This document shows, one piece after another, positions 16,994-26,003 of a DNA stretch of 64,000 bases (position 1 is the stretch's first letter; every line of letters begins with the position of its first letter). Both the position numbers and the translations under genes were made by a program. Origin of the DNA: Palsa-870 sp039935415 (GTDB taxonomy: Bacteria; Chloroflexota; Dormibacteria; Dormibacterales; Dormibacteraceae); the NCBI GenBank assembly GCA_039935415.1, contig JBDTKH010000058.1:40119-104118 (forward strand). Direction: 5' to 3'. The notes below the pieces were generated by a model that saw only the letters and a program-made list of their open reading frames with translations, was not told the origin of the DNA and did no database searches.

Positions 16994-18976
16994 TTAGATT
17001 TCTTCGCGCTCGAGACGGTATGTCTCCATCGTGTCACCGGCGACGAACGCTTCGAAGCCCTCGAGACCGATTCCACATTCCTGCCCGGCAGAGATCTCTC
17101 GCGCGTCTTCCTTGAAGTGCTTCAGCGACGTGATCCTGCCCTCGAAGACCTGTTCCTTGCCCCGCAGCAACTTGACCCAGCCTCCACGGCTGACCTTTCC
17201 CTCCAGCACCCGGCTGCCGGCGATGACTCCACTGCGCGGGATCTTGATCGGGGTGATGACCTCGACCCTGCCCTCGCGGATCTGGCGGTACGTCGGTTCG
17301 CGAAGTCCCTTGGCGGCACGCTCCACGTCTTCCGTCAGCTTGTAGATGACGTCGTAGTACCTGACCTCGACCTTCGCCTTTTCCGCCGCGGCGGTCGAAG
17401 CCGGCGTGGCCTTCAAGTTGAAGCAGACGATGATCGCGCTGGAGACGCTGGCCAGCAGCAGGTCCGAGTCGCTCACGGCGCCAATGCCCTGGCCGACGAT
17501 CTTGATCGCGACCACCGGGTCTTCGATTTTCTGCAGCGCGCTCATCACGGCTTCGAGCGTGCCCTGCGCGTCCGCCTTCACCACCAGGCTCAGCTCCTTG
17601 ACCTCGCCTTCCTTCGCGCGGCGCGCCAGCTCCTCTAGCGTGATGCGCGGCGCGAAATCCTTGGCCGCCTCCTGCGTGCGTTTCTCAGTCAGCTTGGTGA
17701 GGGCGATCTGGCGCGCGACCTTCTCTGATCCGACGACCTGGAAGATGTCGCCGGCTTGCGGAACCTCGCTCATGCCTGACACCACCACCGGCGTGGCGGG
17801 CGGCGCATCCAACACGCTCTGACCGCGGTCATCCGCCAGCGCGCGCACGCGGCCGTAGATGTGGCCACACACGAAGTCATCTCCGACCCGAAGCGTTCCG
17901 CCCTGGACGAGCACGGTGGCGACGGGGCCGCGTCCGCGCTCGAGGTGCGCGTCAACGATGGTGCCGATCGCGTTGCGGTCCGGATTCGCTTTCAGCTCGA
18001 GGATGTCGGACGACAGCACGATGGTGGTGAGGAGGTCATCGATGCCCTGGCCGGTCTTGGCGCTCAGGTGCACGCACTCGTGCTCGCCGCCGTAATGGCG
18101 GGTGACGATGCCCTGCGTGGCGAGCTCCTGGTGCACGCGGTCCGGGTTGGCGTCTTCCCTGTCCATCTTGTTGATGGCGACGATGATCGGCACCTTCGCC
18201 GCACGCGCGTGCTGGATGGCCTCGATGGTCTGGGGCATGACTCCGTCGTCCGCAGCGACGACGAGGACGACGAGGTCGGTGACCTGGGCGCCGCGCGCGC
18301 GCATGGCGGTGAACGCCTCGTGGCCTGGAGTGTCGATGAAGACGACGGGATGACCGTCGGCCGTCTCGATCTTGTAAGCGCCGATCCGCTGCGTGATGCC
18401 TCCCGCCTCGCCGGCAGCCACCCGCGTCTTCCGGATCGCGTCGAGGATGGACGTCTTGCCGTGGTCGACGTGGCCGAGGACCGTGACGATGGGCGGGCGC
18501 GTGACGAGCTTGCTCGGGTCCTCGTTGGCGACCGAGAACAGCTCTTCGCGCGAGGTCGTGACGACGTCGCCCTCGCCCTCGGCCGACTCCACGGCGACCA
18601 CGTCCTCGCTGAGTACCGGCTCGACGGTGAAGCCGAACTCGTCAGCGACGATCTCGGCCGTCGCGAAGTCGATGACCTGGTTGATCGTGGCCAGGATCTT
18701 CGACGCCATGAGCTTCTTGATCACCTCGACCGGGCTCACGCCGAGCTTCTCGGCGAGATCCTTGACCGATAGCGTTGGCGGGAGCACGGCGCGCCGGTCC
18801 CCGTTGGCCTCGACCTTGACCGCCACCGAGGAAGGCTTGAAGGCCGAGCGGGCGGCTTCGATCGCCCCGGGCGCCAGGGGCGCCGCGGCGTTACGGGTCA
18901 GCCGGCGCTGCTGGAGGAAGTTCACCAGCTCCTTTTGACTGATCCCGAGTTCGCGTGCGAGTTCGTGTGCCTTCAT
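16994..18976 (-). CDS. infB: Translation initiation factor IF-2
   Basis: GTPase that recruits initiator tRNA to the 30S subunit. 660 residues, short for the family because the N-terminal linker is brief. An IF2N-like segment at 1-50, a second one around 68-120, then G1 GHVDHGKT (168-175), GGITQ, DTPGHE, NKMD and SAKTG, domain II, and the C-terminal IF2 domains ending in LEREEI. ATG start; CATAAT ends 12 bases upstream, suggesting its own promoter despite being within the operon. Confidence 0.96.
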   Translation of the reverse strand: MKAHELARELGISQKELVNFLQQRRLTRNAAAPLAPGAIEAARSAFKPSSVAVKVEANGDRRAVLPPTLSVKDLAEKLGVSPVEVIKKLMASKILATINQVIDFATAEIVADEFGFTVEPVLSEDVVAVESAEGEGDVVTTSREELFSVANEDPSKLVTRPPIVTVLGHVDHGKTSILDAIRKTRVAAGEAGGITQRIGAYKIETADGHPVVFIDTPGHEAFTAMRARGAQVTDLVVLVVAADDGVMPQTIEAIQHARAAKVPIIVAINKMDREDANPDRVHQELATQGIVTRHYGGEHECVHLSAKTGQGIDDLLTTIVLSSDILELKANPDRNAIGTIVDAHLERGRGPVATVLVQGGTLRVGDDFVCGHIYGRVRALADDRGQSVLDAPPATPVVVSGMSEVPQAGDIFQVVGSEKVARQIALTKLTEKRTQEAAKDFAPRITLEELARRAKEGEVKELSLVVKADAQGTLEAVMSALQKIEDPVVAIKIVGQGIGAVSDSDLLLASVSSAIIVCFNLKATPASTAAAEKAKVEVRYYDVIYKLTEDVERAAKGLREPTYRQIREGRVEVITPIKIPRSGVIAGSRVLEGKVSRGGWVKLLRGKEQVFEGRITSLKHFKEDAREISAGQECGIGLEGFEAFVAGDTMETYRLEREEI

Positions 18977-18988
18977 GCCGGACTACTG

Positions 18989-18994
18989 ATTATG
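18989..18994 (-). promoter_or_regulatory. infB: Putative -10 box (CATAAT) of infB
   Basis: CATAAT matches five of six -10 positions and lies 12 bases before the ATG, with no Shine-Dalgarno between. The infB-ylxR gap is filled by an inverted repeat, so an independent promoter would make sense. Sequence match only. Confidence 0.35.
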
Positions 18995-19026
18995 CCGCCC
19001 AGCGCGAATTCGAAACTTGCACCCCC

Positions 19027-19130
19027 TCCCCGCTCGCCGGGGAGGGATGGGGTGGGGACGACCACTCGCATGGCCTGCCGCGCGTCCCCATCCGGCGCTG
19101 CGCGCCACCTTCCCCGGCGAGCGGGGAAGT
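19027..19130. repeat. Inverted-repeat element between ylxR and infB
   Basis: Perfect 17-bp inverted repeat (19027-19043 and 19111-19127) flanks a 67-base loop; inner bases (GGATGGGG / CCCCATCC) extend the pairing. The right half, 19085-19130, recurs almost exactly at 37524-37566 upstream of thrS, so this is a dispersed palindromic repeat and not only a local hairpin. No T-run follows on either strand. Confidence 0.65.
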
Positions 19131-19133
19131 CAC

Positions 19134-19379
19134 TTATCTGATTAGCTCAAACCACAGCTCCGGCTGAATCGTTGTCCGAAGCGCGCGGTCCAGCGACCGT
19201 CTCTTGCGCGCTGATTCCGCACAGGCTGGGTCGGTGTGGAGGTACGCGCCACGGCCTGCCGCGCGACCCGACGAGTCCACCGCCGCCCCACCGTCGGGAC
19301 GCCGGACAAGACGGATCAGCGTCCCCTTTCCCGCCTCGCCCCGGCACCCGACGCACGTGCGGGCCGGCTCACGTCGCAC
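19134..19379 (-). CDS. ylxR: YlxR/RnpM family RNA-binding protein
   Basis: 81 residues. RTCVGCR near the N-terminus and GRGAYLHTDPAC are the family hallmarks; in Bacillus the protein (RnpM) modulates RNase P. GTG at 19379 overlaps the nusA 3' end by 11 bases. Position between nusA and infB is the classical one. No L7Ae-like gene follows. Confidence 0.9.
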   Translation of the reverse strand: MRREPARTCVGCRGEAGKGTLIRLVRRPDGGAAVDSSGRAAGRGAYLHTDPACAESARKRRSLDRALRTTIQPELWFELIR

Positions 19380-20400
19380 CTTCGGCACCGTCTGAGTCGC
19401 TCGGCTTGATGTCGATCCGAAAGCCGGTGAGCTTGGCCGCCAGCCGCGCGTTCTGGCCATCGCGCCCGATCGCGAGCGAGAGCTGGCCCCGCGGCACCAG
19501 CACCGTCGCGGTGCGTGTCGCCCGATCGATCGACACCCCCTCGGCCTTGGCCGGGCCCAGCGCCGCGGCCACGAAAACCTCTGGGTCGTCTGACCACGGA
19601 ACGATGTCCACATGCTCGTTGGCCAGCTCGCTGAGGATCGCCCGATGCCGCATGCCCTTGGGCCCAACGCATGCGCCCACCGGGTCGAGACCTGGTTCCG
19701 TCGACGACACCGCGATCTTCGTGCGCAGTCCCGGCTCGCGCGCAATTCCGCGGATCAGCACCGTCCCGGCTTTGATCTCAGGCACCTCGGCCTCGAGCAG
19801 CCGGTTCACGAACGACCGCGCCGCGCGCGAAACGCGCACCTGCGCCTGCTTTGGGTTGCGCTGCGTCTCGAGGATGACGATCAGCACCGGCCGGCCGGGA
19901 CGCAGCTGCTCGCCGGGGATCTGCTCTTCGGGCGGCATCACCCCCTCCGCGCGCCCGAGGTCGACATACACAGTCCCTGCCTCCACGCGGTCGACCACTC
20001 CGGACGCGAGCTCGCCCCTGTGCTCGGCGACGTCGTGCAGGACCTTGTCGCGCTCGAGGTCGTGGATGTGTCGCAGCACCGCCTGCTTCGCCGTCTGCGC
20101 CGCCATGCGCTTGAAGTTTTCCGACGGAAGCATCTCGATGACCTCGGTACCATCGGGTCGAACGACCCGGCTGCGTACCTCGAGGCCGCCGGTCTCCGTG
20201 TCGAGCTTGACCGTGACCGTTCCCGCAGGGCCGAAAGCGCGGACGTATGCCACGGCAAGCGCGCCCTCCACCGTGTGCAGCATCTCCTCGAAAGGAATGC
20301 CGACCTCGGCACAAAGCGCGGTCAGCGCCTCGGCCAGGCTCTCGGTGGACGGCTCAGATGGCGACCGCGAGCCTGCCCGCGACAACGTCACCCCATGCAA
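19369..20400 (-). CDS. nusA: Transcription termination/antitermination factor NusA
   Basis: Up to 343 residues: N-terminal RNAP-binding domain (about 20-125), S1 domain (ASGVVDRVEAGTVYVDLG), then KH1 and KH2 (DPVGACVGPKGMRHRAI; LSLAIGRDGQNARLAAKLTG). Ends right after KH2, without acidic repeats, as usual outside Proteobacteria. The start lies inside rimP and is not decided: TTG 20400, GTG 20391 and TTG 20385 are all in frame and none has a clear Shine-Dalgarno. Confidence 0.93.
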   Translation of the reverse strand: MHGVTLSRAGSRSPSEPSTESLAEALTALCAEVGIPFEEMLHTVEGALAVAYVRAFGPAGTVTVKLDTETGGLEVRSRVVRPDGTEVIEMLPSENFKRMAAQTAKQAVLRHIHDLERDKVLHDVAEHRGELASGVVDRVEAGTVYVDLGRAEGVMPPEEQIPGEQLRPGRPVLIVILETQRNPKQAQVRVSRAARSFVNRLLEAEVPEIKAGTVLIRGIAREPGLRTKIAVSSTEPGLDPVGACVGPKGMRHRAILSELANEHVDIVPWSDDPEVFVAAALGPAKAEGVSIDRATRTATVLVPRGQLSLAIGRDGQNARLAAKLTGFRIDIKPSDSDGAEGAT

Positions 20401-20824
20401 TGTGAACGATCACCGGTGCGCGACCCCGGACCCCAAGCGCCTGGACGGCGATTCCCGCCGGATCGACTGCGACCAGCTGGCCTTCGACCACCGTTTCCGA
20501 CTCGCCCATTCGGTAACGGACGTTGACCCGCTTGCCGTTGAAACGCTCGTACTCGACGTGGCTGCGAAGCGGGCGCTCGGCGCCCGGCGAGGAAACCTCG
20601 AGGTCGTACGAACCGTCGATCAGGTTCGAGTGATCGATCAACGGGCCGGCGACCCGACTCACGCGCTCGCAATCTTCGATGGTGATCGGCTCGGCGTGGT
20701 CGATCGAGATGCGTAGGGTCCGCCCGGAGTGGCCTGACTGGTCGATCGAGTACAGCTCGTAGCCCATGTGATTGATGGTGGGCTCGAGCAACTCTTTGAT
20801 GGACGATATGGGCCAGGTCGGCAT
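20354..20824 (-). CDS. rimP: Ribosome maturation factor RimP
   Basis: 156 residues; needed for 30S assembly. GYELYSIDQSGHSGRTLRISID, DCERVSRVAGPLID and SPGAERPL are the recognisable conserved blocks. ATG start at 20824. First gene of the rimP-nusA-ylxR-infB operon; a small hairpin (GTGTC/GACAC, 20830-20843) lies directly upstream. Confidence 0.92.
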   Translation of the reverse strand: MPTWPISSIKELLEPTINHMGYELYSIDQSGHSGRTLRISIDHAEPITIEDCERVSRVAGPLIDHSNLIDGSYDLEVSSPGAERPLRSHVEYERFNGKRVNVRYRMGESETVVEGQLVAVDPAGIAVQALGVRGRAPVIVHIAWGDVVAGRLAVAI

Positions 20825-20886
20825 GTCAGGGTGTCTGGTGACACCTTACCAGCCGCCTCAGGCAAACGCTGCGCGGGCGCCCGCTC

Positions 20887-21963
20887 TCAGCGCAGGGGCT
20901 GAAGCCGTCTCCACACGACAAGCAGCGGCGCCGCGTTGAAGATCGAGCTGTAAGTGCCTGACACGATGCCGATAAGAAGGGCCAGCGCGAAGCCCTGCAG
21001 TGTCTCACCGCCGGCGAACAGGATCGCCGCCAACACCAGCACGACCGTGAAGCTCGTGATGATCGACCGCGCCGCCGTCTGCATGATGCTGAGGTTCACG
21101 ACCTGTTCGAAGGACAGGCGCTGGCTCACGCGAAGGTTCTCGCGCACCCGGTCGAACACGACGATCGTGTCATGCACCGAGAAGCCCACGACCGTCAGCA
21201 CGGCGGTGACGAAGAGGCTGTCGATCTCACCGATGCGCAGATTCAAGACCGTGCCCAGGATGGAGAACACGCCGGTCAACAGGAAGACGTCGTGCAGCAG
21301 GGCCGCAAGTGCTGACCCGCCGAACTGGAAACCCGCCCGCCACCCGCCAGGCACGTTGCGGAACCGGATCGCCAGCAGGAGCAGGATCGCCACCGAGGCG
21401 AGCACCAGGGCGAGCAACGCGAACTCGATGGTCTCACCGGCGATGGTGCCCCCCACCTCCTGCACTTGCTGTATCTGCATGGGCCCAAGGCGACTGGTCA
21501 GGTCATCCTCGACCGTCTTCTGCTGTATTGGCGTCAGCGGCGGGGTGCGGATGATGAAGCCGCCGCTGCTCGTCTGGATCACCGAGGCATTGAAGGGTTC
21601 CACCCCGATCGCGCTCTCCACCTTCGCGATCGAGGGATTCTCGGAGAAGGTCAGCGTGAACTCTGTTCCGCCGGCGAAGTCGATCCCGAGGCGGAAGTGG
21701 TGCGTCGCCATCGAGATGATGCCCGGGATGATGATGATCAACGAGAGGGCAAAGAACCAGTTGCGCCGCCCGGTGATGTTGAGCTTGCGCACGCGCGGCT
21801 CGCGGGCGGGCTCGTCCTTGACAGGCAGAGTTTCGACAGCCCGGCCTTCGAGAACGACGTCGGCCACTTGCTCTAGAGGCTCGGACGGTACAGCCGTCGG
21901 CGGATCTTCGGCGCCCATGCGGCCCATCTGCGGGTTCAACTCCTGTGCTGCTCGCTGGCGCAT
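20887..21963 (-). CDS. secF: Protein translocase subunit SecF
   Basis: Inner-membrane partner of SecD using the proton gradient to aid Sec export. 358 residues: charged 60-residue N-terminal extension, TM1, GIDFAGGTEFTL, then five more TM segments with the signature HDTIVVFDRVREN and the ending TYSSIFNAAPLLVVW. The first ATG is used; the frame closes shortly upstream. The N-terminal extension before RKLNITGRRNWFF is longer than usual, so an internal start (ATG at residue 13 or 16) is possible. Confidence 0.94.
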   Translation of the reverse strand: MRQRAAQELNPQMGRMGAEDPPTAVPSEPLEQVADVVLEGRAVETLPVKDEPAREPRVRKLNITGRRNWFFALSLIIIIPGIISMATHHFRLGIDFAGGTEFTLTFSENPSIAKVESAIGVEPFNASVIQTSSGGFIIRTPPLTPIQQKTVEDDLTSRLGPMQIQQVQEVGGTIAGETIEFALLALVLASVAILLLLAIRFRNVPGGWRAGFQFGGSALAALLHDVFLLTGVFSILGTVLNLRIGEIDSLFVTAVLTVVGFSVHDTIVVFDRVRENLRVSQRLSFEQVVNLSIMQTAARSIITSFTVVLVLAAILFAGGETLQGFALALLIGIVSGTYSSIFNAAPLLVVWRRLQPLR

Positions 21964-22068
21964 CCGCTGGATGCGTTCGCTGCGCTGCTCGTCGTTTCAC
22001 CCACATCTGGGCCACCTGGATCGCCGAATCTCTCGCCGCGGCTGTCCCGCCGAGCCCCAAGCGCCACG
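21964..22068. repeat. Half copy of the palindromic element of 54.5 kb, in the secD-secF gap
   Basis: The segment around 22007-22060 (GGGCCACCTGG, CGCCGAATCTCTCG) matches one arm of the large palindrome at 54470-54648 with scattered differences. It separates secD from secF, which are normally only a few bases apart. No coding capacity. Confidence 0.45.
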
Positions 22069-23574
22069 TCAGACATTTCTGGCTCGGTCGACTCCCATCA
22101 GGGCAGGGCGGCGCATGGAGCTGCCGGTCAGCACGATCGCTAGGAGGTTGTGGGTCACGACGATCGATGAGATCAGGCTCGCCACCACACCGATGCCAAG
22201 CGTGATGGCGAACCCCTTGACCTGCGGAGGTCCGACGAAGCCGAGGATCACACAGGTGATGAACGTCGACGTGTTCGAGTCTCGGATCGCGGGCCACGCC
22301 CGGCGAACAGCGGCGTCGACTGCGGCCGGAATCGTGCGGCCCGCCCGAACCTCTTCTTTGAAACGTTCAAAGATCAGCACGTTCGCGTCGACGGCCATGC
22401 CCACCGACAGGATGAACCCAGTGATGCCGGCAAGCGTGAGCGTGACCGGGACCACCTTGAAGATGGCCAGCACCGCGGCCGCGTAGAAGAGCAGCGCGAC
22501 GCTCGCCAGGAAGCCGGGCACGCGGTAGTACAGGATCATGAAGATCACGACGATCGTCAACCCGAGCAGGCCCGCGGCCAGGCTTAGCTTCACCGACTCG
22601 GCGCCCAGGGTCGAGCCGACCTGCGTCACGTCGAGCACCTGGAGGTCGACCGGGAGCGATCCCGAGTTGATGCCGGTCGCCAGGTCGGTGGCGCTCGACT
22701 GGGTGAAGTTTCCGCTGATCTGGGCGTTGCCGCCGTCGATCTCCTGGAGCGTGACGGCGTTCACCAGCTCCTTGGCGCAGACGGTGCCAGGCGACTGCGC
22801 GGAAAGGCACGCGGTGTCGTAGGGCTGTGAGACCTGGCCGGCGTAGGCGGGGTCTTCCCAGTGGTCGATGTCGGCCTGGGTCAGGTCAAGCCAGATCGTG
22901 AGAAACCGCCCAGGGCAGTTGGCGGTGGCCGTGGTGTTGGGATCGCCGGGGCAGGCCGCGACGTTGTCGCGCGTCAGGCTTGCGAACTTGTTTCCGCCTG
23001 CGCTGGTGAATGTCACGTTGACCACCCAGCTCGTGCCCGTGCTGTCGATGGAGGCGTTCGCGCTGGAGATGTCATCTCCGGTCAGGCCGACGAACGCCGG
23101 TTTGTATCCGGGTTCAGGCCCGTTCGTGACCTTTGTGTCGGCCACCCATTTCGTGTAGACGAGCTTGGAGATCGCCCCGATCGTCTTCTGTGCCTGGTCG
23201 GCTGTGACGCCGGCCAGGTCGACCGTGATGCGGTCGTTGTTGGTGCCCGCGCCGCGGATCTCGGGCTCGCTGACGTTGAGCGCGTTGACGCGCTTGTTGA
23301 TGACCTGGATCGTTCGCTGCTGCACGTCGGCGCGCGACTGTCCGGGCGGAAAGTTCACCAGCTGGTAGTCGATGTGCGTCCCCCCGGCAAGGTCGAGCCC
23401 TTTATGGATGTAAAGCTGCCAGCCGCCAAAGTTGGGCGGCAGGCCGGGCACGTTGCCGGTGAGCGGGTAGTGGTTGGCGATGCGGTAGACATACCCCGCC
23501 CCATCGACGAAAAGCGAGAACACCAGCACCGCGATGATGAACAGGCGGATCGGCCAGCTGAGGACTAATTGCAC
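22069..23574 (-). CDS. secD: Protein translocase subunit SecD
   Basis: 501 residues. TM1 at about 8-28, KGLDLAGGTHIDYQL, a periplasmic P1 region (about 60-320) containing four Cys, then the C-terminal membrane domain with GMAVDANVLIFERFKEE. Works with SecF downstream. GTG start at 23574 with TAGACT ending eight bases before it and no Shine-Dalgarno, suggesting a leaderless transcript. Confidence 0.95.
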   Translation of the reverse strand: MQLVLSWPIRLFIIAVLVFSLFVDGAGYVYRIANHYPLTGNVPGLPPNFGGWQLYIHKGLDLAGGTHIDYQLVNFPPGQSRADVQQRTIQVINKRVNALNVSEPEIRGAGTNNDRITVDLAGVTADQAQKTIGAISKLVYTKWVADTKVTNGPEPGYKPAFVGLTGDDISSANASIDSTGTSWVVNVTFTSAGGNKFASLTRDNVAACPGDPNTTATANCPGRFLTIWLDLTQADIDHWEDPAYAGQVSQPYDTACLSAQSPGTVCAKELVNAVTLQEIDGGNAQISGNFTQSSATDLATGINSGSLPVDLQVLDVTQVGSTLGAESVKLSLAAGLLGLTIVVIFMILYYRVPGFLASVALLFYAAAVLAIFKVVPVTLTLAGITGFILSVGMAVDANVLIFERFKEEVRAGRTIPAAVDAAVRRAWPAIRDSNTSTFITCVILGFVGPPQVKGFAITLGIGVVASLISSIVVTHNLLAIVLTGSSMRRPALMGVDRARNV

Positions 23575-23582
23575 GGCCGATC

Positions 23583-23588
23583 AGTCTA
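23583..23588 (-). promoter_or_regulatory. secD: Putative -10 box (TAGACT) of secD
   Basis: TAGACT lies eight bases upstream of the GTG start, matching the spacing seen at several other operon starts in this window. No recognisable -35. Confidence 0.4.
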
Positions 23589-23600
23589 CGGACTGCCCGA

Positions 23601-23807
23601 CTACCGCTGCCGGAAGAGAAGACTCACAGCGATCGTTAAGGCGACCGAAAGGATGATGCTGCTGGCGATCGGGAGGTAGACCGTCACGCCACCGCTGCGG
23701 AACGTGAAGTCACCAGGCACGTGGAACCGTCCGAACAACATCATCGCCCCGCCGATCAGGGCCAGCAGAACGCCAAAGATCAGGAGTAGCCGTCCGGCGT
23801 CCTGCAT
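23601..23807 (-). CDS. DUF2905 small membrane protein
   Basis: 68 residues from the ATG at 23807. Two hydrophobic helices (about 6-24 and 46-64) flank a loop with RFHVPGDFTFRSGGVTVYLPIASS, the pattern of DUF2905. Function unknown. It follows ruvB by a few bases, an association seen in several phyla, and probably ends the yebC-ruvCAB operon. Confidence 0.85.
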   Translation of the reverse strand: MQDAGRLLLIFGVLLALIGGAMMLFGRFHVPGDFTFRSGGVTVYLPIASSIILSVALTIAVSLLFRQR

Positions 23808-23811
23808 GCTC

Positions 23812-24834
23812 TCAGAGTAGGCGCGTCTGCTGCGGCCCCGCGTCTGGTGGCGTGATGCCCAGGTGGCGGTAGGCGAGCTCCGTCGCCACCCGCCCACGCG
23901 CGGTCCTGGCCAGAAAGCCGATCTGGATCAGGTATGGCTCGTGCACGTCCTCAATCGTCTCGGGCTCTTCGGAAAGCGAGGTGGCAATCGTGTCCAGGCC
24001 GACCGGGCCGCCCTTGAACTTCTTGATCACCGTTTCGAGCAGCTGCCGATCCAGCGGCTCCAGGCCGAGCTCGTCGATGTCGAGCATGGCCAGCGCCTGC
24101 TTGGTGATGTCGACGGTGGCCCGGCCCTCGCCGCGCACCTGGGCATAGTCGCGGACCCGGCGCAGGAGACGGTTGGCGATGCGCGGCGTGCCGCGCGCCC
24201 TCCGGGCGATCTCCGACACCGCGTCGGCGTGTGTCTCGATGTCCAGGATGCGAGCCGACCGTGTCACGATCCGCTCCAGCTCTGCTTTGGTGTAGAAGTC
24301 GAGCCGGTACACGGCTCCGAAGCGGTCGCGCAGCGGCCCGCTCAACAGGCCCTGGCGCGTCGTGGCCCCCACGCACGTGAAGTGCGGCAGCGGCAGGGTC
24401 GCGGCGCTGGCCCCCACTCCCTTGCCCAGGACCGCGTCGAACCGGAAGTCCTCGAGCGCCGGGTACAACGATTCCTCGACCACGGCGTTCAGGCGGTGGA
24501 TCTCGTCGATGAAGAACACGTCGCGGGTCGTGAGGTTGAGGAGGATCGAACCAAGCGCGCCCTGGTGGTCGATCGCAGGCCCGGAGCTCACCTTGATGGC
24601 AACCCCGAGCTCGTTGGCGATGATGTACGCCAGCGTCGTCTTGCCAAGGCCGGGTGGACCGCAGAGCAGGACGTGCTCGACCGGCTCGCCTCGCCGGCGC
24701 GCCGCCTCCAGCAGGATGCTGAGGTTCTCTCGCACCTGCTCCTGGCCGATGTACTCGGAGAGAAGCCTGGGCCGGAGCGTGAGGTCGAACTGGTCGTCGT
24801 CGGCGCGTGCATCGAGGACCGGCTCCGTCGTCAT
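23812..24834 (-). CDS. ruvB: Holliday junction branch-migration ATPase RuvB
   Basis: 340 residues. Walker A GPPGLGKTTLA, Walker B DEIHRLN, sensor GATTRQGLLSGPLRDRFG, and a C-terminal winged helix ending in AYRHLGI. AAA+ motor that with RuvA moves Holliday junctions. ATGA-type overlap with ruvA. Confidence 0.97.
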   Translation of the reverse strand: MTTEPVLDARADDDQFDLTLRPRLLSEYIGQEQVRENLSILLEAARRRGEPVEHVLLCGPPGLGKTTLAYIIANELGVAIKVSSGPAIDHQGALGSILLNLTTRDVFFIDEIHRLNAVVEESLYPALEDFRFDAVLGKGVGASAATLPLPHFTCVGATTRQGLLSGPLRDRFGAVYRLDFYTKAELERIVTRSARILDIETHADAVSEIARRARGTPRIANRLLRRVRDYAQVRGEGRATVDITKQALAMLDIDELGLEPLDRQLLETVIKKFKGGPVGLDTIATSLSEEPETIEDVHEPYLIQIGFLARTARGRVATELAYRHLGITPPDAGPQQTRLL

Positions 24835-25448
24835 GGCCGGGGGCGACCTCCCTGTCCCAGGGCCTTAAGGGCGACGGCGAGCGCTTCCTGGGTCGACGGC
24901 GTGGACTTCCAGTCGACCGACTCGATGCCGGTGCGCGCCTCCTGCGACGAGAAACCAAGGTTGCGAAGCGCCGCCTCGACAGCCTTCGGCACGACTCCGT
25001 CTCCGGCCATTGCGACAGCTCGAGGTACGGCCTCCATGTCCGCGAGCGCGTCGAGTCGCGGCTTCAGCTCGATGATGACCTTGGCCGCGGTACGCGGTCC
25101 AACGCCGGTCGCCCGCCTGATGGGCGAAGTGTCCTCGCCGACGATCGCGCGCTTCAGAACCTCGAGACTGGAGGCGCCGAGGATGTTGAGGCCCACCTTA
25201 GGACCTACGCCATCCACCTGGATCAGCATCTCGAACATGTCGAGCTCCTCCACCGACGCAAAGCCATACAGCGACAGCTGGTCCTCGCGGACGTGCGTGT
25301 GGATGTGCAGCTCGACGTCGCCGCCTGGCGGCGGGAGCTGCTGGCGCGTGCCCGCAGCCACGCTGACCATGTAGCCGACGCCGCCGACGTCCACAACCAC
25401 AAAGTCGGGTCCCGCCCGTCGCACCACGCCGTCGAGGTGAGCGATCAC
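24831..25448 (-). CDS. ruvA: Holliday junction DNA helicase subunit RuvA
   Basis: 205 residues. N-terminal OB fold starting IAHLDGVV, REDQLSLYGF, two helix-hairpin-helix motifs (VDGVGPKVGLNIL and ATGVGPRTAAKVI) and a C-terminal RuvB-binding domain (EALRNLGFSSQEA). GTG at 25448 shares one base with the ruvC TAG stop. Confidence 0.95.
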   Translation of the reverse strand: MIAHLDGVVRRAGPDFVVVDVGGVGYMVSVAAGTRQQLPPPGGDVELHIHTHVREDQLSLYGFASVEELDMFEMLIQVDGVGPKVGLNILGASSLEVLKRAIVGEDTSPIRRATGVGPRTAAKVIIELKPRLDALADMEAVPRAVAMAGDGVVPKAVEAALRNLGFSSQEARTGIESVDWKSTPSTQEALAVALKALGQGGRPRP

Positions 25449-25969
25449 TAGAGGTGCGCCCTGCGCGCGCCCGGCGGAGTCGCCGCTCGCGAGAAACGTC
25501 TGCTGCGCGCGTGGCACAGAGCGATCGCGATCGCGTCGCGGGCGTGGTCGTCGAGCCGGCCCTCGGGCACCTTGACCTGCGCGGCGAGCATGCGCGCCAT
25601 CTGCGCCTTGTCTGCGTTCCCGTAACCGGTGAGGATCACCTTCACCTGGCTCGGCTTGTACTCGAAGACCGGCACCCCGCGTTCCTCGAGCACCGCGAGG
25701 ATCGCGCCACGCGCCTGCGCAACGGCGACCGCGCTCGTCGCGTTGCGGCCCATGAACAGCTCCTCGAGGGATGCCTCATCCGGCAGGTGCGCATCAAGAA
25801 GCTCGCGCAGGTGCCGCGTGATGACTACCAGTCGTTCGCCATCGCGACCAGGACGGGTAACGACGGTATTGCACATCAGAACGAGATTAGGTTCGGACAA
25901 AAGAGCGAAGCCAGTGCTCGCGAGCCCGGGATCAATCCCGAGTATCAGTCCGTTGCCGGGGCCTGACAT
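25448..25969 (-). CDS. ruvC: Crossover junction endodeoxyribonuclease RuvC
   Basis: 173 residues; resolves Holliday junctions. Catalytic carboxylates: Asp13 (GIDPGLASTG), Glu69/70 (SLEELF) and Asp140/141/145 (LDDHARDAIAIAL). The last ten residues (TPPGARRAHL) are encoded by an 18-base sequence repeated elsewhere in intergenic DNA (8243 and 34423), so the tail was probably remodelled by a repeat. Confidence 0.94.
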   Translation of the reverse strand: MSGPGNGLILGIDPGLASTGFALLSEPNLVLMCNTVVTRPGRDGERLVVITRHLRELLDAHLPDEASLEELFMGRNATSAVAVAQARGAILAVLEERGVPVFEYKPSQVKVILTGYGNADKAQMARMLAAQVKVPEGRLDDHARDAIAIALCHARSRRFSRAATPPGARRAHL

Positions 25970-26003
25970 CTATCCATCAGGTTCTAAACCTGTGCTGAAA
26001 GAA

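Noticed and set aside
19172..20716. Plus-strand open frame of 514 codons antisense to nusA/rimP
   Set aside because: Ser/Arg/Pro-rich shadow with no family motif; nusA and rimP are complete on minus.
20954..22486. Plus-strand open frame of 510 codons antisense to secF/secD
   Set aside because: Shadow of two conserved membrane proteins; no plausible start or motif.
23863..25374. Plus-strand open frame of 503 codons antisense to ruvB/ruvA
   Set aside because: Antisense shadow of conserved genes;  no recognisable domain.
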